From: an uncultured Oscillibacter sp.
GTDB taxonomy: Bacteria; Bacillota; Clostridia; Oscillospirales; Oscillospiraceae
DNA: 43,469 bases
Direction of reading: 5' to 3'
Assembly (NCBI GenBank): GCA_949959305.1
Contig: CATLJA010000010.1
Location: 1 to 43,469, forward strand
Shown in pieces: positions 1-7,679 of this stretch; within the stretch, counting starts at the first letter, position 1; every line of letters starts with the position of its first letter. The notes under the pieces were generated by a model. That model was not told where the DNA came from, did not search any database, and worked only from the letters and a program-made list of their open reading frames with translations. The position numbers and the translations under genes are program-made.

Positions 1-145
1 ACAGGTTCACGCCCAGCTCGTTGGCCAGGTCGCGGCCCTTGGAAATCAGCTCGAAGTCGGTGGGCATCAGCTTGCCCTCGCGCTGCTCGCAGAACACCCA
101 AACGTCCTTGAAGGCAGCGATATCCGCACTGTTGAAATTAGACAT
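1..145 (-). CDS. etfA: Electron transfer flavoprotein alpha subunit, N-terminal fragment (cut by window edge)
   Basis: Only the first 48 codons are inside the window; the gene runs off the left edge. The ATG at 145 opens a frame beginning MSNFNSADIAAFKDVWVFCE and then an EtfA-like N-terminus (EQREGKLMPTDFELISKGRDL). The start lies 18 bp after the EtfB stop, behind GAGAAGGGAG. EtfA binds FAD and, with EtfB, passes electrons to or from the acyl-CoA dehydrogenase encoded upstream. The pairing and order Bcd-EtfB-EtfA is standard for clostridial butyrate synthesis. Identification rests on the short N-terminus plus context, so the C-terminal FAD domain cannot be checked. Confidence 0.88.
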   Translation of the reverse strand, partial: MSNFNSADIAAFKDVWVFCEQREGKLMPTDFELISKGRDLANELGVNL

Positions 146-163
146 GTTCTATGTACTCCCTTC

Positions 164-964
164 TCAGATGATGTGTTTCTTAATCAGGATGGCGGCCAGC
201 TCCTCGCAGGTCTCTTTGCCGCTGCCCTCCAGCATGACGCCCACGCCCTTCTGGGGCGGGGTGAAGCTCTTGAAGATGTTGGTGGGGGAGCCCTTCAGGC
301 CGATGGTGGTGGGGTCAATCAGCTTGTGGTCCTTCAGCTTGTCAAAGTCAAAGGTGTCCAGAGGCTTGTTGTAGGTCTCGTAGATGCCGCCGATGGACAT
401 GTAGCGGGGGTTGTTCAGCTCCTTGATGCAGGTCAGCAGGCAGGGGGTCTGGACCTTGATGGTCATATAGCCGTCCTCCAGCATCCGCTTGACGGTGATG
501 TTCTCCCCGTCCTTGTGGATGTCGGCGGCGTAGGTCACCTGGGGCAGGCCCAGCTTCTCGGCAATCTGGGGGCCCACCTGGGCGGTGTCGCCGTCGATGG
601 CCTGGCGGCCGCACATGACCACGTCGTCTTTTTCCACGCCGATGGTGTCAATGGCGGCGGCGAGAATCTGGGAGGTGGCGTAGGTATCGGAGCCGCCGAA
701 CTCCCGGGCGGAAACCAGAACGCCCTCGTCCGCGCCCATGGCCATCAGCTCCCGGAGCATGGAGGCCGCCGGGGGCGGGCCCATGGTGACCACAATGACC
801 TTGCAGCCGGTCTCGTCCTTGAGCTTCAGGGCGGCCTCCACGGCGTTCATGTCGTCGGGGTTGGTGATGGTCTGCATGGAAGCCCGGTTCAGGGTGCCGT
901 CGGGATTGACGGCGACCTTGCCGGAGGTGTCGGGAACCTGCTTCACACAAACAATGATCTTCAT
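164..964 (-). CDS. etfB: Electron transfer flavoprotein beta subunit
   Basis: 266 residues, the usual EtfB length. It opens MKIIVCVKQVPDTSGKVAVN, the family hallmark, and contains a GRQAIDGDTAQVGPQIAEKL stretch matching the EtfB signature and nucleotide-binding region. The ATG at 964 follows AGAGGAGG. EtfB forms a cytoplasmic heterodimer with EtfA. In anaerobes with Bcd-Etf complexes, the beta subunit carries the bifurcating FAD that takes electrons from NADH and splits them between crotonyl-CoA and ferredoxin. It lies 18 bp after the acyl-CoA dehydrogenase gene, so it is co-transcribed. Whether this complex bifurcates cannot be decided from sequence alone. Confidence 0.95.
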   Translation of the reverse strand: MKIIVCVKQVPDTSGKVAVNPDGTLNRASMQTITNPDDMNAVEAALKLKDETGCKVIVVTMGPPPAASMLRELMAMGADEGVLVSAREFGGSDTYATSQILAAAIDTIGVEKDDVVMCGRQAIDGDTAQVGPQIAEKLGLPQVTYAADIHKDGENITVKRMLEDGYMTIKVQTPCLLTCIKELNNPRYMSIGGIYETYNKPLDTFDFDKLKDHKLIDPTTIGLKGSPTNIFKSFTPPQKGVGVMLEGSGKETCEELAAILIKKHII

Positions 965-982
965 AGTCGTTTCTTCCTCCTC

Positions 983-2122
983 TTACAGACCCATGTTGGC
1001 GGAGATGACGATGCGCTGGACCTCGCTGGTGCCCTCGTAAATCTCGGTGATCTTCGCGTCGCGCATCATGCGCTCCATGGGATAGTCCTTGGTGTAGCCA
1101 TAGCCGCCGAACATCTGGAGCGCCTTGGTGGTGGTCTTCATGGCGTGCTCGGAGCACCAGAGCTTGGCCATGGCGGCCTCCTTGGTATAGCGCACGCCCT
1201 GGCCCTTGAGGACGGCGGCCTGATAGGTCAGCAGGCGGCCCGCCTCACAGCCCATCTCCATGTCGGCAAAGGTGAACTGGGTGTTCTGGAACTTGGAAAT
1301 GGGCTTGCCGAACTGGACGCGGCCCTTGGTGTACTCCTTGGCCTCGTTCAGCGCGCCCTCCGCGATGCCCAGGGCCTGGGCCGCGATGCCGATGCGGCCG
1401 CCGTCCAGGGTCTGCATGGCGATGGGGAAGCCGCGGCCTTCCCTGCCCAGCAGGTTCTCCTTGGGAACGATGCAGTCGGTGAACACAATCTCGGCGGTGG
1501 GAGAGCCGTGGAGGCCCATCTTCACCTCGTGCTTGCCGACGCTGAAGCCGGGGAAGCCGCTCTCCACGATGAAGGCGGAGATGCCCTTGGTGCCCTTGGT
1601 CTTGTCGGTCATGGCGAAGACCACGAACACGTCGGCGACGTAGCCGTTGGTAATGAAAATCTTGGAGCCGTTCATCACGTAGTGGTCGCCCTCCAGCCGG
1701 GCCTCGGTCTGGCCCTTGGACGCGTCGGATCCGGCGTTGGGCTCGGTCAGGGCGAAGGCGCCGACCTTGTGGCCGGTGGTCAGCATGGGGAGGTACTTCT
1801 TCTTCTGCTCCTCGGTGCCGTGGGTCAGAATGGGGTCGCAGCAAAGGCCGTTGTGGGTGGCCACGATGTCGCCGGTGGAGGCGCACTGCTTGCTCAGCTC
1901 CTCAATGCAGATGGCGGAGGCCAGGGGGTCCGCGCCGGTGCCGCCGTACTCCTTGGGCACGCACATGCCCATAACGCCCAGGTTGAAGAGCTTCTCGATG
2001 TTCTCCCGGGGATACTCGCTGTTCAGGTCGGTCTCGGCGGCAATGGGCTTCACTTCGTTCTCGGTGAACTCGGCCATCATCTTCCGGATCAGCTGGTGCT
2101 CACGGCTCAGATTGAAATCCAT
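983..2122 (-). CDS. bcd: Acyl-CoA dehydrogenase, probable butyryl-CoA dehydrogenase
   Basis: 379 residues, full length for the family. The N-terminal helical domain begins MDFNLSREHQLIRKMMAEFT. The middle domain has FALTEPNAGSDAS, the FAD/substrate signature. The C-terminus has GGYGYTKDYPMERMMRDAK followed by IYEGTSEVQ, whose Glu (about residue 363) is the catalytic base in short-chain enzymes. It would reduce crotonyl-CoA to butyryl-CoA with EtfAB, the last redox step of the pathway. It lies directly downstream of AbfD, which supplies crotonyl-CoA, and upstream of etfBA. Chain-length preference is inferred from this context. Confidence 0.93.
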   Translation of the reverse strand: MDFNLSREHQLIRKMMAEFTENEVKPIAAETDLNSEYPRENIEKLFNLGVMGMCVPKEYGGTGADPLASAICIEELSKQCASTGDIVATHNGLCCDPILTHGTEEQKKKYLPMLTTGHKVGAFALTEPNAGSDASKGQTEARLEGDHYVMNGSKIFITNGYVADVFVVFAMTDKTKGTKGISAFIVESGFPGFSVGKHEVKMGLHGSPTAEIVFTDCIVPKENLLGREGRGFPIAMQTLDGGRIGIAAQALGIAEGALNEAKEYTKGRVQFGKPISKFQNTQFTFADMEMGCEAGRLLTYQAAVLKGQGVRYTKEAAMAKLWCSEHAMKTTTKALQMFGGYGYTKDYPMERMMRDAKITEIYEGTSEVQRIVISANMGL

Positions 2123-2219
2123 GTGATGTTCTCTCCTTTTATGTAGAATAAAAATAATGGGACCTCAGTTATCGGCTTCCGCGGGGCGGCCCGTCCCCCC
2201 GCGGGGGGACGGGGAATCC

Positions 2220-3695
2220 TCACTGGATGCCCGCGATGTCCTTGGCAAGCTGCTTCTTGCCCTGGATGTTGCCCTGACGGGCAATCATGATGCGCTGGGC
2301 CTGGGGAGAGCCCGCGCCGTGCATGGACTCCGTGCGGTAGCCCACCGCCGCCGCGCCCAGGCACATGTTCTCCAGGAAGCGCATGACGCGCTGGCGGTCC
2401 TCGGTGGAGACGCCCTCCCGGGCGGCGAAGAACTTGTTGCAGATATCCCCGATGGTCTCGCCGTTCCGGCCCACCACGGTGCCGGACTCGAAGTCCTTCT
2501 GGGAGGGCATGGTGACCATCAGGCCGCCCGCCACGTCCTCCGCCAGGCGCACGATCTCATAGGGGAAGCGGGTGACGTTCTGCTTGCAGACGTTGGCCAG
2601 GAGCAGGTCAATCTGGTAGTTGCCCGCCTTGGTCTTGAAGCCCTGGGAAGAGCAGGCGATGCCGCAGCAGTACAGCGTCTCGTTCAGGTGGGTCATCTCA
2701 ATCAGCTTATCCTTCACGGCGCTGGCCTTCTCCACGCCGTTGTACTCGGCGGCGAGAGCCGTGGCCCCGATGACCACGTCGCCCACGCCCACCTTGCACC
2801 CGCCGTAGCTCTGGCGGTGGTAGCCCGCGAAGCGCTCCACAATCATGCCGGCGAACTCGTATTCGCCGTTGAGGAAGATGTACTCGTTGGGGATGAACAC
2901 GTGGTCCAGCACCACCAGGGCCTCCTGACCGCCGAACTTGGCGTTGCCCACGTCGATGGACGCGCCCTCCTCCAGCTTCCGGGTGTCGCAGGACTGGCGG
3001 CCGTAAATCATGTACATGCCCTCCGCGTCGGTGGGGCAGGCGAAGGAGACGGCCCAGTCCTTATCGGCCTCGCCCATGGAGATGGTGGGCATGAAGATGT
3101 GCCAGTGGGAGTTGATGGAGCCGGTCTGGTGGCACTTCGCGCCCGAGACCACGATGCCGTCGGGGCGGCGCTCCACCACGTGGACGTACATGTCCGGGTC
3201 CGCCTGCTGGCTGGGGGCCTTGGAGCGGTCGCCCTTGGGGTCCGTCATGGCCCCGTCCACGGTCAGGTCGTTGTCCTGGACCATGGTGATAAAGTTTTTG
3301 AAGTTCTCGTGATAGCGGGTGCCGTATTTCTCGTCAATCTCGAAGGTGGAGGAGAAGACGGCGTTGAAGGCGTCCATGCCCACGCAGCGCTGGAAGCAGC
3401 TGGCGGTCTTCTGGCCCAGCAGGCGCTGCATCTTCACCTTGTTGACAAGGTCCTCGGTGGACTGGTGGAGGTGGGTGAAGCGGTTGACGGTGCGGCCCGT
3501 CAGGCTGGACTTCACGGTCATGAGGTCCGCGTACTGGGGATCCTGGGCCAGGGCGTAGGTCATGGCGACGCAGTTGATGGAGGGGCGGATCATGGGGTGG
3601 TCCACCCAGTTTTCAATCTGCTCGCCGAACATGTACACCCGGGTCTTCAGCTTGCGCAGGCTTTCGATGTACTCTTGGGGGGTCATTAAGGCCAT
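2220..3695 (-). CDS. abfD: 4-hydroxybutyryl-CoA dehydratase / vinylacetyl-CoA delta-isomerase
   Basis: 491 residues, close to the family length. The enzyme is a flavin and [4Fe-4S] radical dehydratase converting 4-hydroxybutyryl-CoA to crotonyl-CoA in the 4-aminobutyrate and succinate routes to butyrate. All four cluster ligands known in the Clostridium aminobutyricum enzyme are present: Cys100 and Cys104 (SCFQRCVG), His293 and Cys300 (GYHRQSYGGC). It starts MALMTPQEYIESLRKLKTRV behind AGGAGG. It sits between the CoA-transferase and the acyl-CoA dehydrogenase, the order expected for the pathway. The 97-bp gap to bcd holds a GC-rich hairpin (cccgtccccccgcggggggacgggg, split here as CCCGTCCCC / GGGGACGGG near 2190-2214) that may tune expression. 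Confidence 0.95.
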   Translation of the reverse strand: MALMTPQEYIESLRKLKTRVYMFGEQIENWVDHPMIRPSINCVAMTYALAQDPQYADLMTVKSSLTGRTVNRFTHLHQSTEDLVNKVKMQRLLGQKTASCFQRCVGMDAFNAVFSSTFEIDEKYGTRYHENFKNFITMVQDNDLTVDGAMTDPKGDRSKAPSQQADPDMYVHVVERRPDGIVVSGAKCHQTGSINSHWHIFMPTISMGEADKDWAVSFACPTDAEGMYMIYGRQSCDTRKLEEGASIDVGNAKFGGQEALVVLDHVFIPNEYIFLNGEYEFAGMIVERFAGYHRQSYGGCKVGVGDVVIGATALAAEYNGVEKASAVKDKLIEMTHLNETLYCCGIACSSQGFKTKAGNYQIDLLLANVCKQNVTRFPYEIVRLAEDVAGGLMVTMPSQKDFESGTVVGRNGETIGDICNKFFAAREGVSTEDRQRVMRFLENMCLGAAAVGYRTESMHGAGSPQAQRIMIARQGNIQGKKQLAKDIAGIQ

Positions 3696-3733
3696 TGTTT
3701 GTTCCTCCTGATTTTAAATGGGGGGTCTTTGAA

Positions 3734-5290
3734 TCAGCCGTTGGCAAGGCCCATCAGCTCGTCGCGGAAGATGCGCTCGTCCATGAGCTTCAGGTCCTCG
3801 GCAATTTTGGGCATGAACTCCATCTGGTCCAGCACTTGGGTCTGGAGGTCGATGCCGGGGGCAATCTCAATGAGGGTCACGCCCTCGGGCCGCAGCTCGA
3901 ACACGGCCCGCTCCGTGACGTACAGCACCGGCTGGCCAACCTTGTTGGCGTAGGTGCCGGAGAAGGTGATGTGCTCCACCTGGTTGACGAACTTCTTCTT
4001 CGCGCCCTCCTGGGTGATGACCAGCTTGCCGTCCCGGCACTCGGTCTTCAGGCCCTTGGCGGTGAAGGTGCCGCAGTAGACCACCTTCTTGGCGTTCTGG
4101 GTGATGTCGATGAAGCCGCCCGCGCCCGCCAGGCGGGTGCCGAACTTGGAGACGTTCAAATCGCCGTTGGGGGCCGTCTCCGCAAGGCCCAGGAACGCCA
4201 CGTCCAGGCCGCCGCCCTGGTAGAAGTCGAACTGGACGTTGTGGTCCAGAATCGCCATGGAGTTGGCCGCGCCGCCGAACTGGGTGCCGCCGTAGGGCAC
4301 GCCGGCGATGGAGCCGGCCTCCACGGTCAGGGTCATCTTGTCGGAGATGCCCTCCTCCGCCGCCACGTTGGCAATCTTCTCCGGCGCGCCGGTGCCCAGG
4401 TTGACGATGGCGTCCTGGGGCAGCTCCATGGCGGCCCGGCGGGCCAGAATCTTCTTGGCGTCCAGGGGAATGGAGGGGATGTCGTCCACGGGGATGCGGA
4501 ACTCGCCGCTGAGAGCGCCGTCATAGGGCATGCCCAGGCACTGGTTGTTGTCCTCCGGGGAGCCCACCACGATGGCGTCCACATAGATGCCGGGAATCTT
4601 CACCAGGCGGGGGTCCAGGGTGCCGCCCTGGACAATCTTCTCCACCTGGACGATGACCTTGCCGCCGGAGTTCTTGGTGGCCTGGCACTGGGCCGTCACG
4701 TCCAGGGGGCCGATTTCCCTGTGCACGGTGCAGTTGCCGTACTCGTCGGCGTAGCTGCCCCGGATCAGGCAGACGTTGATGGGGATGGGCTTATAGAGAA
4801 GGCGCTCCTCCCCCTCGATGTTCACCAGCTTCACCAGGTCTTCCTTGGTGACGTCGTTGAGCTTGCCGCCGCCGTTGCGGGGGTCGGCGAAGGTGTACAG
4901 GCCCACGTGGGTGATGGTGCCGATGTTGTGGGCGGCGATGTCCCGGAACATGTGGGTGATGACGCCCTGGGGCAGGTTATAGGCCTCGATCTTGTTGGCA
5001 AGGGCCAGGTCGCCCAGGCGGGGCGCCCGGTCCCAGTGGCCGCCCACGACCCGCTTGCACATGCCCTCGCCGCCGAAGTGGTCGCCGCCGGTGCCGTCCC
5101 GGTGGCCCTGGCCCGCGGCGAAGAACAGCGTCAGGTCCCGGGGGTGGCCGGTCTCCTCAAAGCGCTTTTCCAGCGCCTTGGTCAGCGCCTCGGGGCAGGC
5201 GCAGCTGACGAATCCGCCGGTGGTGACGGTGTCGCCGTCGTTTACCATCAGGGCCGCTTCCTCAGCGGTGATCACACGAACTTTTTTCAT
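3734..5290 (-). CDS. Family I acyl-CoA:carboxylate CoA-transferase (YdiF / propionate CoA-transferase type)
   Basis: 518 residues in one chain carrying both the alpha-like (about 1-250) and beta-like (about 280-518) halves of the family I CoA-transferase fold. The N-terminal half has GGFVSCACPEAL and FFAAGQGHRDGTGGDHFGG. The probable catalytic glutamate that forms the glutamyl-CoA thioester is Glu324 in LTVEAGSIAGVPYGG. In this operon it most likely moves CoA from butyryl-CoA or acetyl-CoA onto 4-hydroxybutyrate, feeding AbfD. It is not the roughly 430-residue AbfT/Cat2-type enzyme usually paired with AbfD, so its substrate is inferred from context; acetate, propionate or acetoacetate are alternatives. 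Confidence 0.88.
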   Translation of the reverse strand: MKKVRVITAEEAALMVNDGDTVTTGGFVSCACPEALTKALEKRFEETGHPRDLTLFFAAGQGHRDGTGGDHFGGEGMCKRVVGGHWDRAPRLGDLALANKIEAYNLPQGVITHMFRDIAAHNIGTITHVGLYTFADPRNGGGKLNDVTKEDLVKLVNIEGEERLLYKPIPINVCLIRGSYADEYGNCTVHREIGPLDVTAQCQATKNSGGKVIVQVEKIVQGGTLDPRLVKIPGIYVDAIVVGSPEDNNQCLGMPYDGALSGEFRIPVDDIPSIPLDAKKILARRAAMELPQDAIVNLGTGAPEKIANVAAEEGISDKMTLTVEAGSIAGVPYGGTQFGGAANSMAILDHNVQFDFYQGGGLDVAFLGLAETAPNGDLNVSKFGTRLAGAGGFIDITQNAKKVVYCGTFTAKGLKTECRDGKLVITQEGAKKKFVNQVEHITFSGTYANKVGQPVLYVTERAVFELRPEGVTLIEIAPGIDLQTQVLDQMEFMPKIAEDLKLMDERIFRDELMGLANG

Positions 5291-5386
5291 GCTTTCCGAA
5301 CTCCTTTTCCTGTGATATAGTTAACGCAGATGAAAAGAGCCGTTGGATTCCTTTCAACTGTGGCGGCTGTAAAATGGCGCCGCGCC

Positions 5387-6187
5387 TTATTTGTTCTGGA
5401 AGTGCTTCTCTTTCCGCTTCTCCAGGAAAGCGCCCATGCCCTCCTTCTGGTCCTCGGTGGCGAAGCACATGGCGAACAGCTCGTTCTCCAGGGCGATGCC
5501 GTCGTCAATGTCCATCTGCATGCCCCGGTCGATGCACGCCTTGGAGTACTTCACGGCGATGGGGGCGTTGGCGGCGAAGGACTTCGCCATGGCCACGGCG
5601 GCGTCCAGCAGCTGCTCCGGGGGATAGACCTCGCTGACAAGGCCGATGGCCTTGGCCTCGTCCGCGCTGATGACCCGGCCGGAGAAAATCAGCTCCTTGG
5701 CCTTGGCGGCGCCCACCCGGCGGGGGAGGCGCTGGGTGCCGGAAAAGCCGGGGGTGATGCCCAGGCCCACCTCGGGCTGGCCGAACTTGGCACCGCCCTT
5801 GCCCTCGGCGTTGGGGCCGGCGGCCAGAATGATGTCGCAGGCCATGGCAATCTCGCAGCCGCCGCCCAGGGCGAAGCCGTTCACCGCCGCGATGGTGGGA
5901 ATCTCCAGCTTCTCGATGCGGCGGAACAGGGCGCTGCCCCGCTGGCCCCACTTGCGGCCCTGCCCAACGTCCATGGGCTTCTGCTCGCCGATGTCCGCCC
6001 CGGCCACGAAGGAGCGGCCCTCGCCGGTGAGGATAAAGGCCCGGAGGTCCGCGTCCTTCTCCACTTCGCCTATCAGCGCCTCCAGGTCGGCGATTACCTG
6101 AGAGTTCAGGGCGTTCAGCGCCTCGGGACGGTTGATGGTGGCGATGCCGATGCTGTCCTTTTTCTCATAACGAACGGTCTGGTACAT
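5387..6187 (-). CDS. Enoyl-CoA hydratase / crotonase family protein
   Basis: 266 residues from the ATG at 6187, chosen because AAGGAGGAA lies 6 bases upstream. A longer reading from 6205 would place that ribosome site inside the gene. It has the oxyanion-hole strand (SFVAGADIGE), the loop GGGCEIAMACDI and FGQPEVGLGITPG; the two glutamates in CEI and QPE correspond to the acid/base pair of crotonase. It would interconvert crotonyl-CoA and 3-hydroxybutyryl-CoA, joining the 4-hydroxybutyrate route to the acetyl-CoA route. A short extra segment (GPNAEGKGG) lies between the two catalytic motifs. It is the first gene of the operon. Confidence 0.9.
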   Translation of the reverse strand: MYQTVRYEKKDSIGIATINRPEALNALNSQVIADLEALIGEVEKDADLRAFILTGEGRSFVAGADIGEQKPMDVGQGRKWGQRGSALFRRIEKLEIPTIAAVNGFALGGGCEIAMACDIILAAGPNAEGKGGAKFGQPEVGLGITPGFSGTQRLPRRVGAAKAKELIFSGRVISADEAKAIGLVSEVYPPEQLLDAAVAMAKSFAANAPIAVKYSKACIDRGMQMDIDDGIALENELFAMCFATEDQKEGMGAFLEKRKEKHFQNK

Positions 6188-6239
6188 GCTGGGTTCCTCC
6201 TTCATTTTTTCGGGGACGGCCCCGTTTTGTCCGACGCTT

Positions 6240-6269
6240 ATTATAGCAAATCCCGTGCCAATTCCGCAA
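6240..6269 (-). promoter_or_regulatory. Sigma-A promoter of the butyrate operon
   Basis: On the minus strand, TTGCGG (6264-6269) and a perfect TATAAT (6240-6245) are separated by 18 bp. Transcription would start near 6233, about 45 bases before the crotonase start codon. No other good promoter was seen in the gaps inside the operon, so this probably drives all six genes. Confidence 0.75.
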
Positions 6270-6373
6270 GCCGCAGTTTCTGCCGCCCGGGCCAGTTTCC
6301 TGTTCAGAATGCCAAAAAACCGGAGGCAATTTTCTACGTTTGGACGGGGCCCGCCGCAGAAATTGAAAGCGCT

Positions 6374-6389
6374 TATTCATTTTTGAATA
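6374..6389. promoter_or_regulatory. Palindrome TATTCA-N4-TGAATA (copy 1)
   Basis: This 16-base perfect inverted repeat lies about 100 bp upstream of the butyrate promoter. The same arrangement recurs at 6503-6518. The size and two-fold symmetry suit a dimeric regulator, but the binding protein is unknown. It is AT-rich in a very GC-rich region. Confidence 0.5.
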
Positions 6390-6502
6390 GGCACCGGGCA
6401 CAGGGAACGCGGGCCGCCGGGCCGCCGGCTTTGTGAAAACCGTTGGAGCGGGGGTGGGCTTTCTGTGAAAACCGCGCAAAAGCGGGTGGGGCAGCGGCGG
6501 AT

Positions 6503-6539
6503 TATTCATAAATGAATAGAGCGTATGCGAATATGAATA
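6503..6539. promoter_or_regulatory. Palindrome TATTCA-N4-TGAATA (copy 2) with adjacent degenerate copy
   Basis: A perfect copy at 6503-6518 is followed by a half-preserved copy (TATGCG-N4-TGAATA) at 6524-6539. The centres of the two are 21 bp apart, two helical turns, as expected for cooperative dimers on one face of DNA. The pair lies about 80 bp upstream of the sigma-factor promoter. Confidence 0.45.
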
Positions 6540-6595
6540 GAATTGGGCCGGGGCAGGGGGCCGCCGGGAGGAGCGAAAAAATTTTTCTCCTTTTT

Positions 6596-6627
6596 TTGAA
6601 GAATCCGGGAGCGGAAAATCGTATAAT
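6596..6627 (+). promoter_or_regulatory. Probable promoter of the ECF sigma operon
   Basis: A perfect TATAAT at 6622-6627 lies 70 bases before the GTG start. The best -35 candidate, TTGAAG at 6596-6601, sits 20 bp upstream, which is long. The -35 is therefore weak or replaced by an activator or an alternative sigma. An A/T-rich tract just upstream could act as an UP-like element. Confidence 0.45.
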
Positions 6628-6697
6628 GGACGTCGGATGGCGAAGGGGCCGCCGGGGATGCGCTCCGGCGGGCCCGGGGAGGGGGTGGTGAGACGGC

Positions 6698-7219
6698 GTG
6701 GCTGTGATAACAAGGGAGCGGTTTACGGAGCTGGTCCTGCAATACGAGCGGCTGGTGTACACCGTCTGCTTCCAGCTGGTCCGGGACGCCGCCGCCGCGG
6801 AGGACCTGACCCAGGAGACCTTCCTCTCCGCCTATGTCCACCGGGAGAGCCTCCCGGAGGGCTACGAGCGGCAGTGGCTCAGCCGCATCGCCGCCAACAA
6901 GGCCAAGGACCACCTGCAAAGCGCCTGGAACCGGAGGACGGTGCTTCCCGGAGAGGAGGAGCTGGCCCGGGGGCTGGCTCCGCCCGCCGAGGAGGCGGCC
7001 CTGCGGCGGAGCGCGGCGGCGGAAATTCTGGCGGCCGTGCGGGAGATGAAGGAGCCCTACCGGCAGGTGTGCCGCCTGTGCCTGCTGGAGGAGCGGTCCC
7101 CGGAGGAGGCCGCGCTGGCCCTGGGCAGGCCGGTGAAGACCGTTTACACACAGCTCTCCCGGGGCAAACGGCTGCTGCGGGAGGCATTGGAAAGGAGCGG
7201 AAGGCATGGTATTTCGTGA
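6698..7219 (+). CDS. ECF-type RNA polymerase sigma factor
   Basis: 173 residues with the two-domain ECF layout. The sigma2 region (about 8-75) contains LVYTVCFQLVRDAAAAEDLT and QETFLSAYVHRE, and the sigma4 helix-turn-helix (about 115-165) contains LEERSPEEAALALGRPVKTV. It starts at GTG 6698 behind GGGGAGGGGG. It overlaps the anti-sigma gene by 14 bp, implying coupled expression. It would direct RNA polymerase to a small envelope-type regulon, probably including its own operon, when released by the anti-sigma protein. The signal and target promoters are unknown. Confidence 0.92.
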   Translation: MAVITRERFTELVLQYERLVYTVCFQLVRDAAAAEDLTQETFLSAYVHRESLPEGYERQWLSRIAANKAKDHLQSAWNRRTVLPGEEELARGLAPPAEEAALRRSAAAEILAAVREMKEPYRQVCRLCLLEERSPEEAALALGRPVKTVYTQLSRGKRLLREALERSGRHGIS

Positions 7220-7679
7220 GGACGGGCATTTGAGCGCGGAGGCCCTGGCGGTCCTGGCGGGAAACGGGGACCGCTTCGGCGAGCTGGAGCGGCTGGAAAT
7301 CGCGGAGCACCTGGCCTTCTGCGATGACTGCCTGCAAAGGTATACGGCGGCTCTGGAGGACGGGGCCCTGCTGGTTCCGGAGCGCTCCTGCCGGAGGACC
7401 CTGTGGGCGAGGGCGGGGAGCCGGGCCCTCCGGCTGGCCGTTGGCCGCTACGCCACGGCGGCCGCCGCCGTGGCCCTGGCCCTGGCGGTGCTGTGGAGCG
7501 GGCCCGGCGCGGAGTTCACCCGCCCGGCCCCGCCGGAGGAGCGGCCCAGCGTCTCCCGGCAGCTGACGGAGCTGACGGGGGAGATTGGAGATTCCCTGCG
7601 GGGGACCGTGGGCGGAGTATCAGACTTTTTTGAAGGGTTCCGGCCCAGCCGGTTTATAGAAGGAGGAAAGCACTCATGA
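7206..7679 (+). CDS. Membrane-anchored anti-sigma factor with ZAS-like zinc motif
   Basis: 157 residues. The N-terminal part has EIAEHLAFCDDCLQRY, the H-x3-C-x2-C zinc-binding anti-sigma signature (His, Cys, Cys at about 38-45). A single hydrophobic helix, about residues 80-97 (YATAAAAVALALAVLW), is followed by an extracytoplasmic tail. It would hold the preceding sigma factor at the membrane until signalled. The start at 7206 follows AAAGGAGCGG. Position immediately after, and overlapping, the sigma gene supports the role. No sensor domain is recognised in the short tail. Confidence 0.85.
   Translation: MVFREDGHLSAEALAVLAGNGDRFGELERLEIAEHLAFCDDCLQRYTAALEDGALLVPERSCRRTLWARAGSRALRLAVGRYATAAAAVALALAVLWSGPGAEFTRPAPPEERPSVSRQLTELTGEIGDSLRGTVGGVSDFFEGFRPSRFIEGGKHS

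Larger units (their letters stand above)
6206..6697. other. Divergent intergenic region between butyrate operon and sigma-factor operon
   Basis: No gene is evident in these 492 bp. The region holds the minus-strand butyrate promoter, the TATTCA-N4-TGAATA palindromes, and an 11-base direct repeat TGTGAAAACCG at 6432-6442 and 6464-6474. It also carries an AT-rich tract at 6577-6600 and the TATAAT of the sigma-factor operon. Everything points to a shared regulatory region rather than coding DNA. Confidence 0.6.

Noticed and set aside
173..2146. Very long open frame opposite etfB and bcd
   Set aside because: It is the complement of clearly recognised genes; the high GC content leaves few stops. 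The translation is low in aromatic residues, matches no family and has no ribosome site.
6374..6518. ArgR box or Rex site
   Set aside because: ArgR boxes are TGAAT-N4-ATTCA, the opposite orientation, and Rex sites are TTGTTAA-type. Neither fits TATTCA-N4-TGAATA.
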